Shown here one piece after another: positions 54,295-64,000 of a stretch of DNA of 64,000 nucleotides. Under the pieces are notes generated by a model. That model was not told the DNA's origin. It saw only the letters and a list, made by a program, of their open reading frames with translations, and searched no databases. Origin of the DNA: Aphrocallistes beatrix (lineage: Eukaryota; Porifera; Hexactinellida; Sceptrulophora; Aphrocallistidae); NCBI GenBank assembly GCA_963281255.1, contig OY725491.1:4700857-4764856 (forward strand), written 5' to 3'. The position numbers and the translations under genes were made by a program. Position 1 is the stretch's first letter. The number at the start of each line of letters is the position of its first letter.

Positions 54295-54483
54295 CAGTCG
54301 ACTCCGCTTAATAGGGCCACATTGGTCAGAGGATATTTTGCCCCGATTAAGCGGAGGATCCTATTAACCGAAAATATTTTGTATTAGCTTCTATGTGTGA
54401 GAGCTATTCCGGTCCTGCCAAAAGTGGCTCGATTAAGCGGCTGACCCGATTAAACAGTGGCCATATTAAGCGGAGTCGACTGT
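54295..54483. mobile_element. pogo-like MITE, type 1, 189 bp
   Basis: Fourth copy of the CAGTCGACTCCGCTTAATAG family, flanked by TA. Confidence 0.85.
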
Positions 54484-55370
54484 ATATATAAACAAACAAT
54501 AATCGAGTTTTAATAGTAAGGATAGCTAGTTTAGGGCAGAGGAGAAAAAGGAACACAAATTAATCCCAAGATCATGAGAACAGCATCAGATTACATTTTC
54601 ATTGAACATTTCAGAAATTTTTAAATATCACTGATTGCGGTCATTGACAGCAAAACTGAAATAATTATCACTTATATGATATTTTTCACATTTACAACAC
54701 TTCAAGTGATTCGCTAGCCTATTGGCATACGTATATTCTGAGTTTCATGTAATCCAACATGTAAAGGTATTTAATTAATCTACTTGTTTTCTTCTGTTAG
54801 TAATTCGTGATTCAATTATTTCACATGTTGCTTTTGTATTAAATTGGGAAATTTTATACTTTCGTGCACTTATTGATGGTATTGGAGCTGATATTTTGCT
54901 TAGAATATCATTTTCAGGAATATAACAAATGTACGAGTGTTATCTTAGCAGCGGATTCGAAGTCGCACTTAATCGCTTATAACTCGAAAAGTATTCGTCC
55001 TAGATCAAAAATAATTATGCCAGTGGAAAGAAGAGAGTTGGTGTATTTCATTTTTAAGTTTAATATTTAAAATTTTCACAAAATGAGTTAGCAGTGACAC
55101 ATCAAATTTAGGTCTCAGTTTTTGGTTAATATCTCATGAAATATTTATGATAAAAACTTTTCCTTTAAACTACGTTTATTTCAGCCTTAGTGTATTTTGT
55201 ATTTCAAATTTCAAATTAAAATATTAATTTTTGGACGAATTATTAATAATTGAATTTTACATTATAATAATGTGATATCCCCGGGATTGAATCTATCAAA
55301 AATATCTTCTTTTGATTGCTAAATTCGTGTCCCACTAAATTTCCAGCAATTTGATATATATATTGACCCA
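54484..55370. other. Intergenic with one Helitron-like 5' terminus
   Basis: 54496-54525 is the inverted 5' end of subfamily A (taatagtaagga). Thereafter AT-rich sequence without recognised content. Confidence 0.4.
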
Positions 55371-56910
55371 TAGCCTACTGCACCAATAAGGCCTTTTCAC
55401 TGAACAATTTTCCATGGTACCAGGGATAAGATAAAGTGGATTTTCTTACGCACCCATAATATGAATAAATAATTTTTATTCCAAATCTAATTCATCATTT
55501 GTTTAATGTATAACTAACTATATGAAACTAGTCTACGTTCCAATAAATTATATATCAATAATTTTCTTTCTCTGCTATACTTGTATGGTTCCTTTTTACT
55601 TTTACGTTGTATTTGTTTTTGAATGTTAGCTCTCAACTGTTTCTGTACATATAAGGATGCGCCACGCAGCAAAGGGGCAATGGGGAGGCGGGATGGACCC
55701 ACAAGGAAGTATCCGGCGACGCAGCATAGTGTTGTACATGAGACGGTGGTTGTGGTACCAGTTAAATGGAACGGCAAACCCATCAATGTAATGATAGACA
55801 CGGGGGCGGATCCTTCGGTGGTGGACAAAAGCTGAATATCCCTTACAGCACAAAGTACAGTCAAGTGTATGGGCTTGGGCGGACAGCGCTTGCGGTCTGT
55901 GGTACGGCCTGCGTGGCGATAGATGTGGGGGAAGGTCGACCACTAGAACACGAAATCGAAGTACTCGATACAAACAATAGGGTGGTTATATTGGGGCGAA
56001 GGTTACTCTCGCGCGCTTCAAGAATACTGCTTTCGATTGGGAAAACATGAGAGTTAGGCTAGGTGGTTGTTGGAAAACCTCTTTAGCTGCGGCATATGCG
56101 GCGACTAGAGCAGAAATTATGCAGGCTGAGATGGGAAAGGAGGGAGATAGCTTGGAGGCCAGGTTCGATATAAACCCGAAACTATCACCGCGAGAAGAGA
56201 CAGCCATACGCAAGGTGCTGTCGAGACGGAAATACGTTTTCGCTGAGAACCCGAAGAGCCCGCGTGAAATTGGAACCGCGGAACACGTTATCACTCTTCT
56301 GGATGAGCGGCCGATCAGAAGTCGACCGTTGCGTGTTTCTCCGGAAATTGGGGCGGAGGTATCCAAGCAGATAGATGAAATGCTCGAGAATGGGATCATA
56401 CGTCCCTCTTCTTCCTCTTGGGCGAGTCGAGTGATCTTAGTGAAGAAAAAAGACGGGACCCATCGATTTGCCGTAGATTACCGGGATCTCAACGATGTGA
56501 CGAAGCGAGATGCCTATCCGATGCGGGATCCCCGAGATGTTTTCGATCGTATGGGAGGGGCAACTGTATTCTCTACATTGGATGGGGCATCCGCATACTG
56601 GAGCGTGCCTGTGAAGGAAAAGCATAGGGAGTTCACTGCGTTTGTTTCAACTCGCGGCCAGTTTGAATTCAACCGCATGCCTTTTGGATTGTCAAACTCA
56701 CAGGCTACCTATCAGCAAGCGGTAGACCAGGTTCTACGAGGGTGTCCAAATGTACAGGCATTTGTTGATGACACATGTGTCCACTATCCCAGTTTCGATA
56801 AGCACCTGGAGCATTTGGATGAGGCTCAGTTGGCTATTCTAAAATTTGAGGATGAAGAATGTGAGGATTTGGCTTTTGAGTGTACTGATTGCTGTATTGA
56901 CGGAAAAGAT
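55371..56910 (+). mobile_element. Ty3/gypsy-type retroelement fossil, copy 1
   Basis: A leader of about 245 bp shared with copy 2 is followed by a retropepsin region with the D-T-G-A motif and a reverse transcriptase region with the FAVDYR, LDG.SAYWSVPV and F-V-D-D blocks typical of Ty3/gypsy. The match to copy 2 ends soon after the palm. RNase H, integrase and LTRs were not found. It is a broken, partial fossil with several breaks. The high similarity to copy 2 suggests it is not ancient. Confidence 0.8.
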
Positions 56911-57192
56911 ATGCTACGTTGTATTTTAATGACTTCAAGTAACTGTTTACTCAACAACAAGGCCAAGAATATTCTTCTACCACCTCTTGTCCCAAAGATA
57001 CTCAAAGGAAGATACTTAAACTCACCTCTAATTAATATATGTATATATATATACACCTATATATTTATGTAGTATTCCTTGTCCGTCAACTAAATTATGC
57101 CAGCAGTCAGTAATATCATTATTGTGGGGTAGAGGATGTATAATTACACGATATTAAATATATCAAAATGATATTGTGTTAAATTTAATTGT
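56911..57192. other. Sequence between the retroelement fossil and the foldback element
   Basis: Not shared with copy 2 of the fossil. AT-rich and unassigned. Confidence 0.35.
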
Positions 57193-57712
57193 ATTAAAAA
57201 CTCGACTTTATCTTATCCCTGGTCTAAAGTAGTGAAATGGCCTGTATATAGTAGGCTATGGTTGACCATATTTGGAGAATTATTTTGGTTGCCCGTTCCT
57301 AGCAACGGCCAGGAATGTTAAAACATTCCGATCTCCAAATTTTGGAGTAACCATATCGAGTGACCCCTTGTTCTTCTCGGCTAGGTTCAGCGAGTACGAA
57401 TATGCTAATTAGAACACTCTGACATATCATATGTGGAATATATGAAAGTTTTACCACATTCAACTAGACCTGCCACAATGGCATGCCACAAAACTCTCTA
57501 ATTAGCATATTCGTACTCGCTGAACCTAGCCGAGAAGAACAAGGGGTCACTCGATATGGTTACTCCAAAATTTGGAGACCGGAATGTTTTAACATTCCTG
57601 GCCGTTGCTAGGAACGGGCAACCAAAATAATTCTCCAAATATGGTCAATCATAGCCTACTCTAATAAGGCCTGACATCTAATGTACCATGGATGAGGTAG
57701 AGGACGGGAATG
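57193..57712. mobile_element. Foldback element sharing outer sequence with the fossils
   Basis: Arms of about 220 bp; the inner 165 bp of each (from 'tagtaggctatggttgacca') are nearly perfect inverted repeats. The outer parts, 'actttatcttatccctggt' at left and its diverged inverse at right, match the first 60 bp of both retroelement fossils (55377 and 61575). Confidence 0.8.
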
Positions 57713-57970
57713 TAAAATTCCAAAATTTTACTAGCTTAGCTTATTAACTGATTCAATGGATTCAAACTGTGTATTTTATTATATTCCCAACCTTGGTACA
57801 TTTGTAATCATCAAATTCATCCAAAATTATATTTAATGAATTACTAATATATAACAACTCAAACATCTTTGTATATCAATTAATCAATGGAAAATGGCAA
57901 TAAATGTCTTCATAATGATTCTTTGCATTCTGCTCTATTTCTCATTCTCTCTCTCTCTCTCTCTCTCTCA
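57713..57970. other. Intergenic, ends with a (CT)n microsatellite
   Basis: (CT)n at about 57947-57970. Otherwise nothing recognised. Confidence 0.5.
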
Positions 57971-58600
57971 CAATAGAAATCATTATACGACAATATTGTA
58001 GGCTGTAATTGTAAATTATTACTTCAAAGCAATAAGTTTTATGAATGTCTCAGTTATATATTATAGTGTATGGCAATTAAAAAGGTTATTTCTATATTTA
58101 CACACCTTTATATACATATTTTCACACGATTAGAAGAATTTTGAAAATTATGCTAGAAACTAGCTTCCAACAGTTGACATGGGGTTTTTAGGGGTGTAGA
58201 TTTCGAATATCATATTTTCAGATCGATTTCATAAATTATTTGTTGACTTTTGTTTACAATAGACACATAAGGTAAACAAATTACAAAATTATGCTACAAA
58301 CTAGCTTCCAACGGTTGACATGGGGTTTTCAGGGGTGTAGATTTCGAATATCATATTTTCAGATCTATATGATAAATTATTTGTTTACTTTTGTTTACAA
58401 TAGACACATAAAGTAAACAAATCTCAAAAATATGCTAGAAACTAGCTTCCAACGTTTGACATGGGGTTTTAAGGGGTGTAGATTCCGAATATCATATTTT
58501 CGGATCCCAATGAAAATTATTCGTTGACCTTTGTTTACAATATATATATATAAAGGAAAAAAATCCGAAGATAGTTTAGATTGAGTAACTCCAGCGCGCT
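57971..58600 (+). repeat. Helitron-like repeat, subfamily B, with three 140-bp units
   Basis: Body from 'cacaatagaaatcattatac', then three tandem roughly 140-bp units (each with 'cttccaac.gttgacatggggt'), then the shared 'agattgagtaactcca' joined directly to GCGCGCTTGT. The hairpins between are deleted. Confidence 0.65.
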
Positions 58601-58733
58601 TGTTAATTATTAATTATTAATTATTAATTATTAATTATAAAATTATTAATTATATTTCGTCTATTAGTTATCATTACGAAACATGTTAGGCAGTTAGGGT
58701 CAGTACTCAGTAGTATACGTACACTATGGTACC
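58601..58733. repeat. (TTAATTA)n microsatellite and spacer
   Basis: Tandem 'ttaatta' units to about 58655, then unassigned sequence up to the hAT target duplication. Confidence 0.6.
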
Positions 58734-61308
58734 CAGGGTTGGGTTCAATTATAATTGTAATTAATTAATTACAATTAATTACGTTTTGTACATAATTGTA
58801 ATTGTAATTGTAATTGTAATTGAAAAAAATTGACATAATTGTGATTGTAATTGAAGTACATAATTGTAATTACGTCTAAATTATACCTAAGGCTAAAGCC
58901 ACGCTTACAATTCCTATACATGTGTTAATTCTTTACATTATTGTTTTGATTTCGTTGTGTTTGGTGTTTCTCGAGAATTGGTAAGTGTAAGTTGACAACT
59001 TTACAAGTAAGCATATGGATTCTCTCTTTTTCATGGCTCCTGTGCACTATAGATATGTCACCACACACAAATTCATTTTACTGAGATGACTCCTCCTATT
59101 TTTAAACACTATTCAGAACCCACTGGGACAACTACAGGTCAGTTCAAATTGATATGTAAGCACTGCAGCAAGTCAGTCTCGGGTTCCACATCCACTTCCA
59201 ACTTTCACACACACACATCAAGGTTAGATAGAGAAATAAGAGAAAATTTATTATACTTTTTTAATAATTCATTTTAATGAGGTAATATGTTTATCCCACG
59301 TTCTCTGTTTAGAGACATCATCCAGAAATTCTCATAGATTCTATCCAGCCATCTTCGCAATTAAAACAAACCCCTGTAACTACCTTTGTGTCTGTTAATG
59401 TCAATCCAGTTCACTGGAAATAAACAGATCCTAAACAGATAGAAATGACAGAATATTTGGTTAGATATATCTGCAATTCACTAAAGCCCCTTTCTGAGGT
59501 TGAAAACCCTGATTTTTGTGCGCTACTTAAGAAAGCCCAGCCTGCATACAAAATACCTTCTCGTAAGTATTTCAGTTCTAAGATGCTCCCTGCGACATCT
59601 TCAAAGCTACACGGTGACATTTGTATAAGACTGAATGCACTACCTACAATATGTCTTACTGTGGATATTTGGACGAATAGGACGATGCGTGCCTACATTG
59701 GTGTTACTGGACATTTTATTGAAGATTATCAGTTGCAGAGTGTCATGTTAGCATGTAGACGATTTGAGGGGTTGCATACTGCAGAAAATTTGTTGACAAA
59801 TTACCAGGACATTATAACACAATTCAATTTACAAGGAAAAGTTGGATACATCATCACAGACAATGCAGCCAATATGCTAAAAGCATTTATTAAATTGCCA
59901 GGTGTGGAAGTGGAATATGGTGGTGACAGTGAATCAGATGAGGATGAAGATCAAGATTTCTACATACCTGTCGATTCACCTGAGATGTTCTAACACATAC
60001 CGCAGCATATTTCTTGTTTCATTCACACGCTACAGTTAGTAGTCCAGGATGGGCTAAAAGATATTGCCGCTGTATCGTCAATTATTAGCAAAGCATCAAA
60101 GATGGTTAGTTTTGTTCGTCATTCCTGCAAAGCTTCTTCTCTTTTTGAAAGGCATAACAAACTCCAGGCAAAGAACGATACAAGATGGAATAGCACAAAT
60201 AAGATGCTGAAATCACTTTTAAATGTAGACCCTCAAATAATAGAGGAACTGGATTATCCAGCGAAATTAACGAAGTCTGAGATGAAAATTATAAATGAGA
60301 TTACAGCGATACTCACACCATTCGAAGTAGCAACTATCCAATGTCAAGCACATAATTCCGTAACATCAAGTTTGATAATCCCTTGCATCCGTGGAATTAG
60401 AGTTGAACTGAAAGAATTGTTCACCACATATAAGTCAAAAATGTTAACTACCCTAACTTCATCTCTTGAAAGGCGACTGCTCAAGTATGAAGATGAAGAC
60501 ATTTTTAAACTGGCTGCTACGCTCGATCCTAGGTGGAAACTAGACTGGTGCGATCATTTAGATGCAAATTATATTAAAGATCTGATAACCAAGAAACTTT
60601 GTGAAATGATGGTCCATGTCCAATCGGATAGTCAAGTTTCAGAATCTGAATCTATTGCTCCGCCCAAGAAAAGATGCAAGCTCTTTAGATTCATGGGTGA
60701 TGGCGATGCATCCGTTAAGCAACAGGGTGACAACTTATCTCTAGCCTCAATGCAACTGGGAAACTATCTTACTCAACCAAACATCCCAGAAGATCATGAT
60801 CCACTCCAATACTGGAAACAGAACAAACAGACAATGCCTGAACTCACTACTCTGGCTCTTTATTATCTAGCAATACCTGCTTCATCAGCTCCAGTAGAAC
60901 GCTTGTTTTCTATTGCAGGGAAGGTGTTTCGCCCAGACAGATGTAGACTGTCAGACAAGAGATTTGAGGAACTGATGTTTGTGAGAGGAAATAAGCATTT
61001 ACAATAATTATCACATTATTCTCTAATTGAAGTGTTTAGTTAAAATAAATATATGCACTTATTAGTCATCGTATAAATAGGATAGATATATAATAGATTA
61101 AAAACTTTGCATTAATTCTAATGAAGATATATTTGAATACACGCATCATTTTTGTAATTGTAATTATAATTGTAATTGTGAATATCTTCTCAATTATAAT
61201 TATAATTATAATTAGAAATTAAAGTTGCTTGTAATTGTAATTATAATTGTAAATTAGAATTATTTGTAATTGTAATTAAATATAAAAATATAATTGAACC
61301 CAACCCTG
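58734..61308 (+). mobile_element. Nearly whole hAT transposon, 2.6 kb, with 8-bp duplication
   Basis: Inverted ends CAGGGTTGGGTTCAATTATA and TATAATTGAACCCAACCCTG are flanked by ATGGTACC (58726-58733) and ATGGTAGC (61309-61316). Both subterminal regions are (TAATTG)n-like. The transposase gene fills the interior. It lies between the two retroelement fossils. Confidence 0.9.
59086..61007 (+). pseudogene. hAT transposase, BED finger to dimerisation domain, two in-frame TAA
   Basis: Exon 1 (59086 to about 59225) encodes a BED zinc finger (FKLICKHCSKSV, HTHTS). A likely intron of about 88 bp (GTTAGA...TTTAGAG) leads to HHPEILIDS. The same frame then runs to the stop at 61007: MTEYLVRYICNSL, LTVDIWTNRTMRAYIGVTGH (catalytic D), YIITDNAANMLKAF (second D region), CFIHTLQLVVQDGL, KNDTRWNST and IPASSAPVERLFSIAGKVF (dimerisation block, the 'W...' and E region). 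TAA codons at 59421-59423 and 59991-59993 interrupt an otherwise open frame; both could be CAA to TAA changes. About 620 residues in all, normal for the Ac/ZBED-like group. Recently dead, or suppressed in a way the sequence does not show. Confidence 0.85.
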
Positions 61309-61316
61309 ATGGTAGC

Positions 61317-61574
61317 ATTACAAATCAGTAATAATCCAAATTTCACAAACTTGGACTCTTTCTTCAAATATTAGAGAGTGACACGGCAGCAGAGCAATAG
61401 CTAACTAAATAACTTAGATACGAATAGAATATATTGAGTCCTGAGTAGAGAGTAGTCGGACAGGACTCAAAATTCTCCAAACCAGGACAAATTCATCCCA
61501 TTCCCGGACTCCGGACAAATGGCTCGAAACCCGGACTGTCCGGGTCAAAACCGGACGTCTGGCAACCCTAGCCA
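61317..61574. other. Intergenic with a hAT-type end
   Basis: 61450-61568 has 'ccggac' motifs leading to GGACGTCTGGCAACCCTAG, a hAT-type terminus. No partner end is visible. Confidence 0.4.
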
Positions 61575-63256
61575 TAGCCTACTACAATAAGGCCTTTTCA
61601 CTGAACAGTTTTCCATGGTACCAGGGATAAGATAAAGTGGATTTTCTTACGCACCCATAATATGAATAAATAATTTTTGTTCCAAATCTAATTCATCATT
61701 TGTTTGATACATAAGTATATGAAACTAGTCTACGTTCCAATAAATTATATATCAATGTTATGGCTATTTTCTTTCTCTACTATATTCCTTTTACTTTTAC
61801 GTTGTATTTGTTCTTGAATGTTAGCTCTCAACTGTTTCTATACATATAAGGATGCGCCACGCAACAAAGGGGCAATGGGGAGGCGGGATGGCCCTACAAG
61901 GAAGTATCCGGCAATTCAATTCAGGTCGGTGCTTTATTTGCGACTCGGACAGGCACTTTACGGCCCAATGCCCGGAACGGCACTGTGCGAAATGTGGCGA
62001 AAGATGACACGAGGTCCGCTATTGCCCACATACACGAAGTCGAAGAGGGGTATTCCAGGTCACGACGCAGCATAGTGTTGTACATGAGACGGCGGTTGTG
62101 GTGCCAGTTAAATGGAACGGCAAACCCATCAATGTAATGATGGACACGGGGGCAGATCCTTCAGTGGTGGACAGAGGCACCGTACAAAAGATGAATATCC
62201 CTTACAGCACAAAGTACAGTCAAGTGTATGGGCTAGGGCGGACAGCCCTTGCAGTCTGTGGTACGGCCTGCGTGGCGATAGATGTGGGGATGGTCGACCA
62301 CTAGAACACGAAATCGATGTACTCGATACTAACAATAGGGTGGTTATATTGGGACAAAGCTTCAAGAATACTACTTTCGATTGGGAAAACATGAGAGTTA
62401 GGCTAGGTGGTTGTTGGAAAACCTCTAGCTGCGGCACGCGGGGGATACGCGGCGACTAGAACAGAAATTATGCAGACTGAGATGGGAAAAGAGGGAGATA
62501 GCTGGCCAGGTTCGATATAAACCCGAAACTATCACCGCGAAAAGAGACAGCCATACGCAAGGTGCTGTCGAGATGGAAAGACGTTTTCGCAGGGAGAACT
62601 TGAAGTGCCCCCGCGAAATTGGAACCGCGGAACACGTTATCACTCTTCTGGATGAGCGGCCGACCAGAAGCCGCCGTTGCGTGTTTCTCCGGAAATTGAG
62701 GCGGAGGTATCCAAGCAGATAGATGATATGCTCGAGAATGGGATCATACGTCCCTCTTCTTCCTCTCGGGCAAGTCGAGTGATTTTAGTGAAGAAAAAGG
62801 GCGGGACCCATCAATTTGCCGTAGATTACCGGGATTTCAATGATGTGACGAAGCGAGATGCCTATCCGATGCCGGATCCCCGAGATGTTTTCGATCGTAT
62901 GGGAGGGGCAACTGTATTCTCTACACTGGATGGGCCATGGGGCATCCGCATACTGGAGCGTGCCTGTGAAGGAAAAGCATAGGGAGTTCACTGCGTTTGT
63001 TTCAACGCGCGGCCAGTTTGAATTCAACCGCATGCCTTTTGGATTGTTAAACTCACAGGTTACCTATCAGCGAGCGGTAGACCAGGCTCTACGAGGGTGT
63101 CCAAATGTACAGGCATTTGTTGATGACACATGTGTCCACTCGCCCAGTTTCTGTACGCACCTGGAGCATTTGGATGAGGCTCAGTTGGATATTCTAAAAA
63201 TTGAGGATGAAGAATATGAGGATTGGACTTTTGAGTGTACTGGTTGCTGTATTGCA
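61575..63256 (+). mobile_element. Ty3/gypsy-type retroelement fossil, copy 2
   Basis: The same leader and coding regions as copy 1, plus a zinc-knuckle segment of the capsid protein (CFICDSDRHFTAQC) that copy 1 lacks. Then retropepsin (D-T-G-A) and reverse transcriptase up to shortly after F-V-D-D. RNase H and integrase are absent. Broken, with several breaks; young by its similarity to copy 1. Confidence 0.8.
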
Positions 63257-63613
63257 AGCATCAATGTCCCAATCATCCCCTGCTTAAGGTACAGAAGTAC
63301 ATATATACTATTCAAACTAAACGAGGAGCACATAAAACACGCCTATATAGGAACAACAAACATACAAAAAACTAACATTTGCAACGTGGGTAAATACAAC
63401 AGGATACGCATACATCTAAAGGAAAGAACAAACATCGGATGGCAATACCTAACATTATACGGTGCGAAAGACAAAATGCCACAAGGCGAAAAAACAAGGA
63501 AACACAAAGAATGGGAAAAGAAAATTAAACATAAATACCCCAGAATCCGATTGTTTTCTACAGACGAACTCGTAAGATTTTACGAGATATGCGACACGTA
63601 TAACCCAGAATAA
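63257..63613 (+). CDS. Unassigned ORF of about 118 residues in A+C-rich DNA
   Basis: Continuing in frame after the last position shared by the two fossils, the sequence encodes a basic stretch (YILFKLNEEHIKHAYIG, KYNRIRIHLKERTNIGW, KYPRIRLFSTDELVRFYEI) ending at 63613. Lys, Arg, Ile and Tyr are frequent. I recognise no family. The plus strand here is poor in G, unlike the preceding 1.5 kb, so it is a different insertion or a distinct element. Its start is not defined. Confidence 0.35.
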   Translation, partial: SINVPIIPCLRYRSTYILFKLNEEHIKHAYIGTTNIQKTNICNVGKYNRIRIHLKERTNIGWQYLTLYGAKDKMPQGEKTRKHKEWEKKIKHKYPRIRLFSTDELVRFYEICDTYNPE

Positions 63614-64000
63614 AAAGGCCCCCAAATCTTCTAAACTCGTTCCTACCCCCGCATCTAAATCCCCTCGAACTTTCATAACACCGGACGAAAAAAACCCCAT
63701 ATCACACTGCACTCACACAACATCGAACAGAAAAACCCCTCAAATCTCCCCCGAATAACTACATTCCCCAACCAAAACACCATTACCCCTTTTATATGAC
63801 TCGTTTCTTTACACTATCCAACTTTTTGCTACTTTTTTTAATTGAAGAAACCACAACCTACTACTCTTTCATACAATTCAAGAAACCGCAACCTACTACT
63901 CCTTTTTTCTAATCCAATATACTACTCCTTTTTAATCCAAGACTACTCCTTATTTCTAATCCAATATACTACTCCTTTTTAATCCAAGAGAACTCACCCC
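63614..64000 (+). repeat. G-poor, pyrimidine-rich tract with direct repeats
   Basis: The plus strand is rich in C, A and T with very few G. From about 63840, units like 'aatccaatatactactcctt' and 'aagaaaccacaacctactac' recur to the window end. Confidence 0.6.

Overview
This looks like nuclear DNA of an early-branching animal, most plausibly a sponge. It is AT-rich and intron-bearing. It carries single-exon coiled-coil/NHL-repeat genes, fragments with scavenger-receptor (SRCR) and THAP domains, a possible autophagy-scaffold (RB1CC1/ATG11-like) remnant, and a very dense mixture of eukaryotic mobile elements. The species assignment is inference; no rRNA or tRNA gene was seen to anchor it.

Host genes. 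Five coiled-coil plus NHL beta-propeller genes, all on the minus strand, lie between about 11.7 and 38.1 kb. Three are open (11758-12981, 21953-23131, 33254-34432) and two are interrupted by frame breaks (15911-17211, 36888-38120). The 21953 and 33254 genes are close paralogues whose similarity continues about 300 bp upstream. A multi-pass membrane protein gene (4904-6052) is followed by a degraded gene with a C-terminal ATG11/RB1CC1-like segment (6614-8931), which is cut off by a partial second copy of the membrane gene (8932-9830). Smaller remnants are a RING-like ORF (9850-10005), an SRCR/transmembrane gene (17595-18222), a THAP zinc finger (19850-20095) and an OTU-protease gene (38555-39169). 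Four genes share a TATAAATA box 53-73 bp upstream of the ATG.

Mobile DNA. The most frequent repeat is a Helitron-like set of three subfamilies, called here A, B and C. They have different bodies but the same GC-rich 3' end with consecutive hairpins (GGCGGACAC/GTGTCCGCC, then a CGCAAGCAAGCG core) and related 5' ends (TCCTTACTATTAAAA or TCTTATATATTAAAA). About twenty copies are present, several head-to-tail. A-type copies carry TGACGTCA and TGACTCA (CRE/AP-1-type) sites. Into and around them are nested hAT elements with 8-bp target duplications, a MULE with a 9-bp duplication, a mariner remnant, several pogo-like TA-inserted MITE families, long foldback elements, and repeats built of G-run/C-run palindromes. 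Transposase-coding hAT elements occur at 30153-32636, 52503-53285 and 58734-61308. LINE fragments lie at 1475-2030 and 34738-35760.

The right end (55.4-64 kb) holds two related fossils of a Ty3/gypsy-type retroelement, a foldback element sharing their flanking sequence, a nearly whole hAT element between them, and a terminal tract that is strikingly G-poor on the plus strand. A 200-base N gap (31366-31565) has identical 17-bp flanks and is probably an assembly artefact.
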